From the NCBI GenBank assembly GCA_023386555.1, contig JAEWJK010000001.1, positions 1-64,000 of the forward strand: a DNA stretch of 64,000 bases. Reading direction: 5' to 3'. Position 1 is the first letter of the stretch. Every line of letters begins with the position of its first letter. The position numbers and the translations under genes are program-made. Positions 24,679 to 34,990 of this stretch are shown one piece after another. This DNA comes from Bacteroidota bacterium (GTDB lineage Bacteria > Bacteroidota > Bacteroidia > Chitinophagales > Chitinophagaceae). Under the pieces are notes generated by a model, which saw only the letters and a program-made list of their open reading frames with translations, ran no database searches and was not told where the DNA came from.

Positions 24679-25997
24679 TAAGCTGTTACTGTTTTATATA
24701 ACGCAAAGTAGTCAGCGGCTACATTTTCTGCACTTATAGGCAGTTTTACGTTTTGTTGCAGTTTAGTAATCAAACCATGTTCGCTTACCAACCGATTCAA
24801 CTGTTTTTTTAGAGAATTTACACTATTGAATTTAAATAATAACCCATTGTGATTATGTTGTATTTGCTCTGAATTCCCATAAACATTACTGGCAATAACT
24901 GTTATGCCTGCTGCAAATGCCTCCTGAATGACTAAAGGACTCATTTCACATAAAGTAGAACATAAACATAACGCATCATAATTCCTCATCACGTCAACAA
25001 CTAAAGTTGGGTCCAGCATTCCTTTCCATGCGATGTTTTTTTTAAAGGCAGATATCTTTTTCAACTTATTGTTATACTCATCGTCCGTAGACTGTCCGAA
25101 AATATCCAGTTTAATTTGATCTTCCGGAAAATCTACTATAGCATTCATCAAAAGATGCAGCCCTTTAAATGGACTGATTCTACCAATAAATATCAATCGA
25201 ACCGGGTCTTCTGATTTTTTTAAAGTATTGTATTTGATTTTATTACCCTGGGGTAGCATTTGTGGTATTAATGCAAGTTTTTCTTCCTGAACTCGGTTTA
25301 ATAGCAACATACGTTTATACCATTCTGTTAGCACCACAACTCTATCACAGAGGTCTATCATTTTATGAAAAGTGTTGTGCCAGGTTTCTATTTGATAATA
25401 ACTTCCAAGAGCAGTTGTAGTTTTTGTTTTGAGGCTTGTAGTATTTAACCCTGTTTTATATAGAAAAGATGCAGCCATAGCTACCGCTTTATTTACAAAA
25501 CTGTCTCCTTTCATATGTAAATAACAACTTGTGCATTTTTCAATACTCATTTTACCATCACACATAACTTCATCCTTAAACATCAATGTTCCGGTTCTAC
25601 ATGTATATTTTGCAACATGAATGGTGATGATTATCCTCGCACCTAATTTCTTGGCAGCTTCGATATGAGCTAAGCCCAAACCATTACTACCAGCCAATTC
25701 ATGAAAGTGAACAATGTCTGGCTTTTCAGCTTTTAAGAAATCACAAAAAGCGGATAAACCCTCAGGCTCTCGTAAGCCTAATATTAGCGACCGATCTACA
25801 ATTGATGGCTCTGCATATTGAAAAACTTCCAAATTATCATACACATACTGGTTGAATGAGCTCTGACCATAGTTTGGAATAAGAATTTTAACTTCTATAT
25901 TTCTTTGCTGCAAATGTTTGCTTAAAGCCCAAGTATACACTTCAGTTCCTGCAGCCTGATGAGGTAAAAAATGATTAAGTACTTGCAGTACACGCAT
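24678..25997 (-). CDS. Glycosyltransferase family 4
   Basis: A 439-residue GT-B enzyme with RVLQVLNHFLPHQAAGTEVY at the start. The middle part has a cysteine-rich insert (YTCRTGTLMF, MCDGKMSIEKCTSCYLHMKG), recurrent in a subgroup of family 4 enzymes that may bind a metal. The donor domain has LIFIGRISPFKGLHLLMNAI and STLCEMSPLVIQEAFAAG, an E-x7-E equivalent. It is coupled to the next transferase by a one-base overlap and lies 23 bases after the GT2 gene. Confidence 0.9.
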   Translation of the reverse strand: MRVLQVLNHFLPHQAAGTEVYTWALSKHLQQRNIEVKILIPNYGQSSFNQYVYDNLEVFQYAEPSIVDRSLILGLREPEGLSAFCDFLKAEKPDIVHFHELAGSNGLGLAHIEAAKKLGARIIITIHVAKYTCRTGTLMFKDEVMCDGKMSIEKCTSCYLHMKGDSFVNKAVAMAASFLYKTGLNTTSLKTKTTTALGSYYQIETWHNTFHKMIDLCDRVVVLTEWYKRMLLLNRVQEEKLALIPQMLPQGNKIKYNTLKKSEDPVRLIFIGRISPFKGLHLLMNAIVDFPEDQIKLDIFGQSTDDEYNNKLKKISAFKKNIAWKGMLDPTLVVDVMRNYDALCLCSTLCEMSPLVIQEAFAAGITVIASNVYGNSEQIQHNHNGLLFKFNSVNSLKKQLNRLVSEHGLITKLQQNVKLPISAENVAADYFALYKTVTA

Positions 25998-26020
25998 CGA
26001 TATCTCTTAATTTAAAATAT

Positions 26021-26950
26021 CTAACTGTCAATTTTATTAACCACTTTTGTTAGTGAAGTTTCGGTATATCTTGTAGCTTTTGGAATATCATAATGAAAAA
26101 TTCCTTTGTAAAGGTCATATACTGTATATCCTGCTGATCTAAAAGCGTTAATTGCTTTTTTTATATTGCCGCTTTTTAATAAGTATTGAACAGAGTTTAC
26201 AAGAAAACGACGTCTATTCTTATTTAAGATGAATTCTTTTTGCTCCTGGTTTAATGGAAGTTTTAATTCTAAAACTGCATCACGGAGATACCTGAAGTTG
26301 TTATACAGGTATGAATACTTATTGTTTTGCTCCTGTCTATGATGAATTCTGTAATAATGAAATTCAAAAGGCAATAACACTACCCCACCTTCTATAACAG
26401 CTTTAAGATTAAAATACATGTCATTTGCCGGGCCATACCTCTGAGGATACCCATTCAATTTCTTCAAAAAACTATTTTTTATTATCGTACCGCCAGGACC
26501 TACCGTAAGAAAAGGCTTATAAAAAAAATGGAGCTGTATTGCCTCCTCGGCTGGAAGAAAACGGGATGATCCTTTTTCTTCAATATAGTACATTCCGTAC
26601 TCAGCATTCGGAAATAATAACATTGATTGCACACATCGTTCAATTCCATTTCTTAATATTTTATCATCAGAATCTACAAACATGATATATTCACCCGAGG
26701 CAAAGCCTATTGCATTATTTCTATTGGGATAATCTCCGAGATTCTGATTATTCACAACAACTTTTATTCGCTGTTCTTTATCAACAAAATCTTTTGCTAT
26801 TTGAACGGTTTTATCGCTTGAACAATCATCTACAATTATTAATTCCCAGTTTTGATAAGTAGAATCCAACACACTCTTTATGGCCTCAGCTATATATTGT
26901 TCACGGTTAAATGCAGTCATTAAAATACTAACGAGAGGAGTATCGATCAT
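26021..26950 (-). CDS. Glycosyltransferase family 2
   Basis: The 309-residue protein has VSILMTAFNREQYIAEAIKS, IIVDDCSSDKTVQIA and the metal-binding MFVDSDDKIL, all in the expected GT-A order. A later GPANDMYFNLKAV segment fits the catalytic-base region. The C-terminal third is basic and may bind the membrane surface. It overlaps the upstream family 4 gene by four bases. It should transfer one sugar during repeat-unit assembly. Confidence 0.9.
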   Translation of the reverse strand: MIDTPLVSILMTAFNREQYIAEAIKSVLDSTYQNWELIIVDDCSSDKTVQIAKDFVDKEQRIKVVVNNQNLGDYPNRNNAIGFASGEYIMFVDSDDKILRNGIERCVQSMLLFPNAEYGMYYIEEKGSSRFLPAEEAIQLHFFYKPFLTVGPGGTIIKNSFLKKLNGYPQRYGPANDMYFNLKAVIEGGVVLLPFEFHYYRIHHRQEQNNKYSYLYNNFRYLRDAVLELKLPLNQEQKEFILNKNRRRFLVNSVQYLLKSGNIKKAINAFRSAGYTVYDLYKGIFHYDIPKATRYTETSLTKVVNKIDS

Positions 26951-28125
26951 ATAAATTTTCGGTAGAATCTTGTAATCATATTAGGAATCCATTTTGCATC
27001 CAATCTACTCCCATAAACTTTTTGCCGGATTTTCTTTTTTGATGAATTGAATGCATCAATGAAAACTGCCTCATAATTGCTTGTGTTTAATTTCGGATCA
27101 AACAAAGCTGAAGCCCTTGTATAAGCATGCAAACTCATCCTTTTATGCAGTTCAGGATTCTTTGCCAATTGTTCCAGGAAATCTGCATATTCAGAAGCAG
27201 TATTCTGGCGAGAGATAAAGGCTGTATTCGCATGTTCTAATAACTCATCCATAGACTCCCCCCAGCTATTAACAAGTGGAACAACACCCTGTTTCATTGC
27301 TTCTACCACAGATACTGGAAAACCTTCATTTAAAGAAGGAAGTATCATCGTATTTGAACGTTGCAACATTTTATTTATACCCTCCTCTTCCAATAGACCA
27401 AGGTATTCTACAGAATCATCCTGAATATTCACGCCAAATATTGACTTAATCATTTGTTCAGAACTACCACCTCCTGCTATCAACCATTTTATTTCAATAC
27501 CTTTTTGCAGAAGATATTTGTGAATAATGGGAAGAATGATAAACTGTTTCGTTTCATCAAATAAATCTCGAACAAAAAAAGTACAAACAAGTTGCTTAAA
27601 ATCTAAAGATTTGTTTTCATATGTTTGGGCGGGATATTTTAGAAAAGTAATTATTTGATCTTTGTTGGATAGAACCTGCTCGAGTTTCCTCTTGATTATT
27701 TTGCTTACTGTTATAAATCGGTCAACATTACGGTGATGCTTAAATGCAAGATCAAAATAGTATTGATAATTCCCATGCACAATGTGAACAACAGGATATT
27801 GTAAGCCCAAATTGCTTACCATACCAAGTTCCAACCAGTCATGAGCAACAATTACAGAGTTTGAATGTAGAATTAACTTTGCTAACCTTCTACAGGTATA
27901 ATTAAAGTTCCAATACCGAGAGTAATAAAATACCTGCTCACTTGCAACATTTTGCAACACCGGTATTTTATAAGTGGGCTGGTCTTCAAGGCAAATGGTG
28001 TAAATAATGTGATTATTAATATACTCATGCTGTTTATAAGCACATAGGCTTCTTATTATCGAAAAAACTCCACCACCAAAACCATTATGGAAATGATATA
28101 TATTAATCTTAGTACCTGGGCTCAT
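26947..28125 (-). CDS. Glycosyltransferase family 4
   Basis: A 392-residue GT-B protein starting INIYHFHNGFGGGVFSIIRS, with a glycine-rich acceptor loop. The donor domain ends with ILPSLNEGFPVSVVEAMKQG and PLVNSWGESMDELL, an intact E-x7-E motif. ATG at 28125 overlaps the stop of the upstream membrane transferase by four bases (ATGA), and its own end overlaps the GT2 gene in the same way. It is thus one of a set of translationally coupled transferases. Confidence 0.9.
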   Translation of the reverse strand: MSPGTKINIYHFHNGFGGGVFSIIRSLCAYKQHEYINNHIIYTICLEDQPTYKIPVLQNVASEQVFYYSRYWNFNYTCRRLAKLILHSNSVIVAHDWLELGMVSNLGLQYPVVHIVHGNYQYYFDLAFKHHRNVDRFITVSKIIKRKLEQVLSNKDQIITFLKYPAQTYENKSLDFKQLVCTFFVRDLFDETKQFIILPIIHKYLLQKGIEIKWLIAGGGSSEQMIKSIFGVNIQDDSVEYLGLLEEEGINKMLQRSNTMILPSLNEGFPVSVVEAMKQGVVPLVNSWGESMDELLEHANTAFISRQNTASEYADFLEQLAKNPELHKRMSLHAYTRASALFDPKLNTSNYEAVFIDAFNSSKKKIRQKVYGSRLDAKWIPNMITRFYRKFI

Positions 28126-29639
28126 TTATAATTCTTGCGATAGATATAATATCGCTCATAGTGCTGTATAGTTTTCTCAGCAAAGAAGGTATCCAGTTTG
28201 TAATTGTACTGCTGATATAAAAAATCTTTACGATTCTTTTCCATAATGATATTACAATCCTGATGCAGTGACATTTTTATGAAGCTTGTGTCATTCAACG
28301 ATACCGCCCAATTTTTTGCAACCGTGGAATCTAGTTTTGTGTAACTCATCCATTTATTAACAGAAGGCACATATGCAATGGGTAAATTAGTATAAGCTAA
28401 AATTGGTGTGATTTGCCAGAAATGGCCAGATATTTTAATGGCGGAATCTTCATTAATTATTTTGGATTGAAGATATTGGGCACATGCTTTTGAGTTTGAA
28501 AAGGGCTTAAGCAATACCTGATATATTATTAATATGGTGGAAAAAGTACTTATGCCAAGTAATGGTAAAATGAAAAGTCTATAAGCCTTTGTTTCCGCTA
28601 TCAATAGCGCAATGAAGATTGCTAAAAAGTAAAAAGCTTTGTGCCTTAAACTTAATCCAAACGGCGATAGCAAATTAGCGACAATCATAAAAGAGAATGA
28701 AAACAAAATAAACAAAAATGCCTCTTTCGATTGATGCAATAAAAATAGAGATATACCTAAACAAATAAGTCCAATTGTTACAAAAAGAATATCCGAAATA
28801 AGCCAACCTTCAATTGACTTTTGTGTGTATGCGTTTCTTAAGAGATTGTTTTGCCATACAGGTTGATCATCATTTACAATTCTTTGTATAAATAAAATTC
28901 CTTCACCTACATTACTTAAAGAAATACGAACCTTTTCAGGCAATAAAGTCAAGTTTGCTTTTAGCACAGAAGACTTTTCCAACCCATCCTCTTTTCCCTT
29001 TATATAAGAAAATGCCCAAATTAAAAAAGGGAGAAATAATGCTAGACCTATGTAATATTTCTTATTACGTTTTAGATCGGTGAAATTACAAAGAACATTT
29101 GCAGCTATAAGCGAAATTACTATGATAAAAGAATGTCCGTTGGCTAATATTCCTAATCCGGCAAATAAAAAAAAGTATACATAATTTTTTTTCTTATCCA
29201 AACAATAAACAGCTGCTAAAACAAGTACAGTACCTAAAAGGTAACTTCTATTGATCTGTCCCCATTCAAAAAAAATAAAATAGGATGATAAAAAAAGTAG
29301 CTTACAAATTAATAACTGATGTCGCCTGATTAAATAAACAACTGTCATAAGTGCTACATACAAAATAGCATTAAGCATCTTAAGTATCGCAATACTGTTG
29401 AATATCTTCAAACTTGAAAAGATAAGTAAGTGCCAAAGCGGAGGAGTAGCTTCGTATCTTACTAATTGAAAAAGCTCGTTTAAATTATTACTATCTCTTG
29501 CGATCAGAAATGCCTGAGCTTCATCTCCCCAATATTCATGTTTTGTTTGCAAAAAAAGGAATAAGGTTAATAGGATAACACTTGTTACTAAGTATCGGCG
29601 TAAATACAATATTGTATTGCATTTATTTATCTCTTCCAT
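28122..29639 (-). CDS. Membrane glycosyltransferase, GT39/ArnT-like
   Basis: A 505-residue protein with about 10-12 membrane helices. The first extracytoplasmic loop has HEYWGDEAQAFLIARDSN and EATPPLWHLLIF, the acidic catalytic pattern of PMT/ArnT-type (GT-C) transferases that use polyprenyl-phosphate sugars on the outer face of the inner membrane. The C-terminal 120 residues form a soluble domain. This suggests a late, periplasmic modification of the polymer or of a lipid-linked intermediate. It is the only GT-C enzyme in the window. ATG at 29639. Confidence 0.75.
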   Translation of the reverse strand: MEEINKCNTILYLRRYLVTSVILLTLFLFLQTKHEYWGDEAQAFLIARDSNNLNELFQLVRYEATPPLWHLLIFSSLKIFNSIAILKMLNAILYVALMTVVYLIRRHQLLICKLLFLSSYFIFFEWGQINRSYLLGTVLVLAAVYCLDKKKNYVYFFLFAGLGILANGHSFIIVISLIAANVLCNFTDLKRNKKYYIGLALFLPFLIWAFSYIKGKEDGLEKSSVLKANLTLLPEKVRISLSNVGEGILFIQRIVNDDQPVWQNNLLRNAYTQKSIEGWLISDILFVTIGLICLGISLFLLHQSKEAFLFILFSFSFMIVANLLSPFGLSLRHKAFYFLAIFIALLIAETKAYRLFILPLLGISTFSTILIIYQVLLKPFSNSKACAQYLQSKIINEDSAIKISGHFWQITPILAYTNLPIAYVPSVNKWMSYTKLDSTVAKNWAVSLNDTSFIKMSLHQDCNIIMEKNRKDFLYQQYNYKLDTFFAEKTIQHYERYYIYRKNYK

Positions 29640-29701
29640 AGCCTTAACACTACTAAAAATTCATATTTTTTTTATACTATCACTTATTTTGGAAGTCTAG
29701 T

Positions 29702-30934
29702 TTATATGTTACAACTAAAACCTTTATGCCCAACCACCTCTTTATAAATATTTAGATAGTTTTGCTTAAGCAATTGAGAATCGAAACTTAATACTTTCTG
29801 TCTTGCCCTTTGCGCAAAAACATTTAGCTTGTCTGGTTCTAATATCATTTTTTTTAAAGCCCTATAAATTTCAGAAATGTTATTTGGTTCTATCAAAAGT
29901 CCATTAATGTTATGTTGAATTAAATCTGCCATACCACCAACTTTGCTACCAATTACGGCTTTACCAGCTGCCATTGCCTCAATGCAAGTGTATGAGAAAC
30001 TCTCAAACAGACTAGGCAGTAAAACAATTTTGCCCTCTTTAAGTAAACCAGGTAACTGTAAATAGTCAAATCCCGGTATAAAGTTTACTTGGTTAATTAC
30101 ATCTTCTAGTTCTTTCTGCATCCAATCCTTCATTGTCATTTTAGTGCCTGGCATTGGTCCTTGACCGTCATCTCCAATTATTTTAAATTGCCAATCAGGA
30201 TGTTCTTTCAATATTTTTTTTACTGCCTTTGTAGCATTAACAAGCCCTTTCAACACGTTTAAACGACCAAAGAAGATTATTTCGTTAGCACATTGCTTTT
30301 CGGCTATTGGAATATCTAATAACTTATCATAATGAATAAATGGATTTGCCACCACTGAAATTCTATCTGGGGAAATTTGCCAGTTTTTTACAGCCCACTC
30401 TTTCATATAGGAAGATGGTGCAGTAAGATGATTTGCAAGACATGCAAACCTGTAATCGGGATCATCTGCTTTATCATATTTTCTCCAATATCCAAGATCA
30501 ATTTTGCCTTGCCTTAAAGCCCCTAAAACAAACCGGGCTTTTACCCAAAATGGCAAATACCTTTTTTTTAAGTGTTCTACTAAGTAGTTAGGTGCATGTA
30601 AACGAACTATTAAAGGTAGTGTTGAGTATCGCTTTACTATTTCCCAAGCATTGCCATGTATTTCTGCAGACTCAATCACATCAAAATTTTCTATTGAATG
30701 AACTTTTGTAAAGTCGTTTACCACTTTAATACGAAAATCAGAAGGGTCTTTGCTCAATATCCAATGAACAGTAATTGCCTGATCTTTTTCTACTTCTTGC
30801 CTGAAGGAACTTGAAGCAAAAACATGTACATCATCTGTATCTGACAACAATTTGCAAACCTGGTTTGTATATGTTGCAATGCCCCCTTTCCCATTATCAG
30901 GTGGATATTCAAATGTTATAAAAGCTATTTTCAT
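29702..30934 (-). CDS. Glycosyltransferase family 4
   Basis: The 410-residue enzyme opens IAFITFEYPPDNGKGGIATY, a strongly conserved family 4 N-terminus. It has IIFFGRLNVLKGLVNATKAV at the start of the donor domain and LPSLFESFSYTCIEAMAAG with an intact E-x7-E, then VIGSKVGGMADLI. All hallmarks of an active retaining transferase are present. It overlaps the upstream GT2 gene by four bases and is separated by 62 from the membrane transferase gene downstream. Confidence 0.92.
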   Translation of the reverse strand: MKIAFITFEYPPDNGKGGIATYTNQVCKLLSDTDDVHVFASSSFRQEVEKDQAITVHWILSKDPSDFRIKVVNDFTKVHSIENFDVIESAEIHGNAWEIVKRYSTLPLIVRLHAPNYLVEHLKKRYLPFWVKARFVLGALRQGKIDLGYWRKYDKADDPDYRFACLANHLTAPSSYMKEWAVKNWQISPDRISVVANPFIHYDKLLDIPIAEKQCANEIIFFGRLNVLKGLVNATKAVKKILKEHPDWQFKIIGDDGQGPMPGTKMTMKDWMQKELEDVINQVNFIPGFDYLQLPGLLKEGKIVLLPSLFESFSYTCIEAMAAGKAVIGSKVGGMADLIQHNINGLLIEPNNISEIYRALKKMILEPDKLNVFAQRARQKVLSFDSQLLKQNYLNIYKEVVGHKGFSCNI

Positions 30935-31860
30935 TTAATTAACCTCTTCATAGAAGTTATGTTTCGATTGATAAAGGAATTTCGGAGTAGCAGATATTTA
31001 GTTGAAATAAGTTTTTGCCGATATCCCATTAAAATATAAATAGGCAACCACGGTGCATTACCTGATAATCTAAGGTTTTTGAAAGAATCTAAAATAACGC
31101 TAGTAGAAAGCTTTTTAAACTCCACCACATAGTATGTGTTTTTAATTATATTCCTGTATAGTTTCAAAAGATTAAATACATGTTTCACCTGTAAGCCTTT
31201 CCACCGAATGTCGTTAAGATGATTTCTATAATAATAGAGTGGCGCATCTATGAGCTTAATATTATGCCCCGGCTTTAGATGGTTTAATATGAAAGGCCTG
31301 TCTGCAAACTCTGAATAAGTTTGTAAATCAAGGATCATATTAGAAAAATCCTCTGTATTATAAACGGCAGAACCAAAAGAAATTGCTTCATTTTTAATGT
31401 AACGATAGCATAGTTCCTCTCGATCAATATTATAAACAGGCACATCTTCCAGACCATTTTCATAAACGCCTTCAAAGTGCTCAGGAAAACATTCAAATTT
31501 AGACAACAGGATAGCAGGCTTAATTTCTGTATTTATTGCTTTAAGAACAGTTTCTATAAAGACTGGCGAAAGTTGATCATCTTCATGGAGTTTTAATACA
31601 AAGAAATGTTTTTTAGCGGTTTCATTATAAGCATAAACAAAGTTGTTTAAAGCTCCCTTATTTTTCTCAGCTTTTTGGTAGTAAATAGATAAATCAGGGA
31701 AACCGGCAATCACTTCTTTGTAGCTAACACTACTCGCATCATCATAAATATAAACATTAAAGTCTCTAACAGTTTGCTGCCTTAAACTTTGCAAGCAATA
31801 TTTCAGAAGTTGAGGTTGATTAAAAACCGGAATGCTAATGCCTAGCAATGCCTTCTTCAT
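30931..31860 (-). CDS. Glycosyltransferase family 2
   Basis: A 309-residue GT-A protein with LGISIPVFNQPQLLKYCLQS, an acidic VYIYDDASSVSYKEVI segment and LKLHEDDQLSP at the metal-binding position, where the usual xDD is preceded by His-Glu. The remainder resembles family 2 enzymes that act in O-antigen assembly. Four-base overlaps on both sides show tight coupling to the two flanking family 4 genes. Donor unknown. Confidence 0.85.
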   Translation of the reverse strand: MKKALLGISIPVFNQPQLLKYCLQSLRQQTVRDFNVYIYDDASSVSYKEVIAGFPDLSIYYQKAEKNKGALNNFVYAYNETAKKHFFVLKLHEDDQLSPVFIETVLKAINTEIKPAILLSKFECFPEHFEGVYENGLEDVPVYNIDREELCYRYIKNEAISFGSAVYNTEDFSNMILDLQTYSEFADRPFILNHLKPGHNIKLIDAPLYYYRNHLNDIRWKGLQVKHVFNLLKLYRNIIKNTYYVVEFKKLSTSVILDSFKNLRLSGNAPWLPIYILMGYRQKLISTKYLLLRNSFINRNITSMKRLIK

Positions 31861-33017
31861 GTTAAAGTATAAACGGTAGAAACAAAATCTATTATTTGAG
31901 GTGCAACTTTATTGATTGTATAATTTTTTGCAATGTCAGCTGCTCGTTGGCCGGTTGATTGCCGTAATTCATCATCATCAATCAATTGGCAAATTTTTTC
32001 CGCTAAACCGTTTAAATCAAGGAAAGGGGCAAGAAAACCTGCACCTGAAAGAATCAAATCTTCCACACCACCTGCACCTTCGAAGGCAATAATCGGTTTG
32101 CCAAAACTTGCAGCCTCAAGGCATGAAATAGGATATGAGTCTTCTTTTGAAAGTGAAACAAAGATGTCTATTTTCTTATAAAAAGCATCCGTGCTCTCAA
32201 CACGGCCAGGAAATGAACAGAATTTGTTCATTTTTAGTTTGGACAACTCGTATTTCGCTTTTTTTAAAGTGAGTTCAGGTATGTCTCCTAACCAAATGGC
32301 ATTAATATTTTTGTTTATTACCCGATTTTTTAAAATATAAATTAAAGGCATAAATAAATCGAAACCTTTTTGCCAATCAGCATAACCTGAGAATCCAATT
32401 GTAATGTCTTTCTTTGTATGCCGCTTAGTAAATTCAGGAATATTATGAATTCTTGTTGGCACGTTCTTAATAAATGGTGGTATCACTGAAATACGCTTGT
32501 TATTATACCCAAAATCGTTTACGAGATATGTTTTTATATGATTGTTTATGGCAATAATACCTGCAAAATTTTGTAGGTAAAAGTTGCTAATGAATTCAGG
32601 ATAAAATACACTTGCAGAAAATTGCATTTCATGAACAAGACTAATGAAGCATGCCTTTAAATGAGGCCTTAAGACAGAAGCTACTTTGTTGGAGACAATA
32701 GTATTCGAAAAAACTATCTGGGGTTTTTGATTTGATATTTCTTTTATTATCCGTTTTTGATAGGTTGTATTTAATTTCATCAATCCCATCTTTGATAGTA
32801 ATCTTTCACCCAAAGACGATTTTGTATAATGACTATCCCACAACCAAGTCTTTCCTAATGCATGAAATTCATCCTCAAGATCACCGCCGTTAATAATTAA
32901 ACTTAAAACCTCTGTTCCATGCGTATTTTTTAACCATTTAGCGAAATTTATAATATAGAGCGGTGCACCGCTTCTGGAGGCATCATGTGAAATCAGGAGA
33001 ATTTTATTAAAATACAA
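31857..33017 (-). CDS. Glycosyltransferase family 4
   Basis: A 386-residue GT-B protein: ILLISHDASRSGAPLYIINF at the N-terminus, and ITIGFSGYADWQKGFDLFMP and VSLSKEDSYPISCLEAASFG in the donor domain. The E-x7-E motif is present as EDSYPISCLE. The start is TTG at 33017, since the frame closes upstream without an ATG. Some relatives act on cell-surface teichuronic-type polymers, but the substrate here is unknown. Confidence 0.88.
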   Translation of the reverse strand: MYFNKILLISHDASRSGAPLYIINFAKWLKNTHGTEVLSLIINGGDLEDEFHALGKTWLWDSHYTKSSLGERLLSKMGLMKLNTTYQKRIIKEISNQKPQIVFSNTIVSNKVASVLRPHLKACFISLVHEMQFSASVFYPEFISNFYLQNFAGIIAINNHIKTYLVNDFGYNNKRISVIPPFIKNVPTRIHNIPEFTKRHTKKDITIGFSGYADWQKGFDLFMPLIYILKNRVINKNINAIWLGDIPELTLKKAKYELSKLKMNKFCSFPGRVESTDAFYKKIDIFVSLSKEDSYPISCLEAASFGKPIIAFEGAGGVEDLILSGAGFLAPFLDLNGLAEKICQLIDDDELRQSTGQRAADIAKNYTINKVAPQIIDFVSTVYTLT

Positions 33018-33081
33018 CTCTACCCTATTTAAACTTTAATAAACAAACTATTGTTTTGATACTTGCTTTGTATCATAAATG

Positions 33082-34017
33082 TTATTGTCTATGAATTTTT
33101 TGAGCTATCCTAATCATTCTTAATCCTACAAAAACAGGAATGCGAAATTTGTGTAATAACCAAAACCAACCTGCAACCTTAACCTGAAACTTATTCTTAT
33201 TTGCATTGATAAATTGGAGTAGTTGAACATCTTTCTTTTTATAGGCTGTAATACCTATATCTATCACTTTCTTTTTTATTGAGTTTCTGCTAGGATTTTT
33301 TAGCCGTAAAAACATATTTAAGTGTGTGAGCTCCCAATTTTCAATTGTTGAAGAAATACTGTTATCCCAATACCTATATATGCCAGATACATATTCGCTG
33401 TAAATAAACTTATATTTTTCGGCAAGCTTTAACCACATGGGATAATCTTCATAAGCAAAATATTCATCGTAGCCACCCATTTGATGTAAGCATTTGGTTT
33501 TTACCATTACGGTTATAGCCGGCATAAAGTTATAGTCTATTAGCCTGTCTAAAACATAACCTTGAGGAGGAAATTCTTCGGAACATCCTCCCATTAAATA
33601 GTCATAACGAATTTTATTATCTCTAATAATATATGCTTTAGAATAAACTGCACAAACATCATCGTCAGAAGCCTCCAACATCTCTATCTGTTTGAATAAT
33701 CTTTCAGGCATAATAATATCATCACTGCAACCAAAAATGTATTTGCCTTTTGCTATTGATAATATTTCATTAAGAGTTGAGCATACTCCTTTATTTGTTT
33801 CGTGCTTTATAAAAGTGCAGGAATAGTTGTTTTCAATTATCCATTTTTCAACTAACTGTATAGATCTTTCATCTGTAGAACAATCGTCTACAATAATATG
33901 TTCCAGTTTAGGATAATTATTTGCTTTAATAGAGTTTAGTGCCTCAATCACATAATCACCGGTATTATATATTAAGGTAAAGGCAGTAACTAAAGGATAA
34001 GACTTTGTATAAGACAT
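33082..34017 (-). CDS. Glycosyltransferase family 2 (tandem paralogue 1)
   Basis: The 311-residue GT-A enzyme has PLVTAFTLIYNTGDYVIEAL, HIIVDDCSTDERSIQLVE and IFGCSDDIIMP. It closely resembles the next gene (34064-34990) over its first two thirds, including NNYPKLEHIIVDDCSTD, the KGKYIFGCSDD stretch and DDVCAVYSKAYI, so the two arose by tandem duplication. The C-terminal third has diverged most, so acceptor choice may differ. A 46-base gap separates the pair. Confidence 0.9.
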   Translation of the reverse strand: MSYTKSYPLVTAFTLIYNTGDYVIEALNSIKANNYPKLEHIIVDDCSTDERSIQLVEKWIIENNYSCTFIKHETNKGVCSTLNEILSIAKGKYIFGCSDDIIMPERLFKQIEMLEASDDDVCAVYSKAYIIRDNKIRYDYLMGGCSEEFPPQGYVLDRLIDYNFMPAITVMVKTKCLHQMGGYDEYFAYEDYPMWLKLAEKYKFIYSEYVSGIYRYWDNSISSTIENWELTHLNMFLRLKNPSRNSIKKKVIDIGITAYKKKDVQLLQFINANKNKFQVKVAGWFWLLHKFRIPVFVGLRMIRIAQKIHRQ

Positions 34018-34063
34018 GATATCTAAGAAGAAACTTTAAATGCCAAGAAGCATCAATTATTCC

Positions 34064-34990
34064 CTATACTGATGTGAAAGCTTTTATTAAGCCTTTGCCT
34101 ATTTTTCTATTAACTGGGAGCATCCAAACTGCAAGAACAAAACGTACTCCAGATAGGGTATGGTTCTTAAGATCTTTACGAAAGAATTTTATCGCCTCTG
34201 AATTGTTTGACCAATATGCTTTATAAGCTAACTCAAGATAACGCCTGGAGAGAACTTTGTTTTTTTGATTTTTGAGGCTTGCGTATATTTTCAAATAACT
34301 CAAATCCCAATTATGTATGTTACTTGAAAGACTTTCGCCTGAAATTCTATAAATGCCAGAAACGTAATCGGAATATATAAACTTAAACTTTTCAGCTAAT
34401 TTCAGCCACATTTGGTAATCTTCATAAGGAATACTTTCATCATAACCCCCTACTTCTTTTATACAAGACACTTTTACGGTTATACTAATTGCCGGTATAA
34501 AATTTTTCATAATTAGATTGTCTAAAATATTTCCGGCAGGAGATACACCATTTGGATCACCGCCTAAAAGCCAATCATAATAAACTTTTCCATCTTTCCA
34601 GATATAAGCCTTTGAATAAACGGCACAAACATCATCTGCAGATTGTTCTAATATATCTACGTGCTTTTTAATCCTATCCGGCAATATTAAATCGTCGCTA
34701 CAACCAAAAATATATTTTCCTTCTGCTAAGGAGAGAATTTCATTTAAGGTTTTACAAACTCCATGATTTTTTGAATGCTTAATAAATTTACATGGATAAT
34801 TATTCTCTTTTATCCAATTCTCAACTATTTCAATTGAACATCCGTCAGTAGAAAAATCATCAATGATTATATGATCAATATTTGGATAATTGTTTGCCTT
34901 AATTGATTCAAGTGCTTCAATTACATATTTTCCGGTGTTGTAAATCAGTGAAAAAACTGTAACTAAAGGATATGGTTTATTTGTCTCCAT
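34064..34990 (-). CDS. Glycosyltransferase family 2 (tandem paralogue 2)
   Basis: A 308-residue GT-A enzyme with PLVTVFSLIYNTGKYVIEAL, HIIIDDFSTDGCSIEIVE and IFGCSDDLILP. It is a tandem paralogue of 33082-34017, with the same order of motifs and similar spacing. The start overlaps the end of the aminotransferase gene by 14 bases. Two near-copies of one transferase can add the same sugar in two linkages, or one may have acquired a new acceptor. Confidence 0.9.
   Translation of the reverse strand: METNKPYPLVTVFSLIYNTGKYVIEALESIKANNYPNIDHIIIDDFSTDGCSIEIVENWIKENNYPCKFIKHSKNHGVCKTLNEILSLAEGKYIFGCSDDLILPDRIKKHVDILEQSADDVCAVYSKAYIWKDGKVYYDWLLGGDPNGVSPAGNILDNLIMKNFIPAISITVKVSCIKEVGGYDESIPYEDYQMWLKLAEKFKFIYSDYVSGIYRISGESLSSNIHNWDLSYLKIYASLKNQKNKVLSRRYLELAYKAYWSNNSEAIKFFRKDLKNHTLSGVRFVLAVWMLPVNRKIGKGLIKAFTSV

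Noticed and set aside
33082..34990. One split GT2 gene
   Set aside because: Both frames are complete, each with its own start, DxD region and stop, and both are full length; they are duplicates, not fragments.
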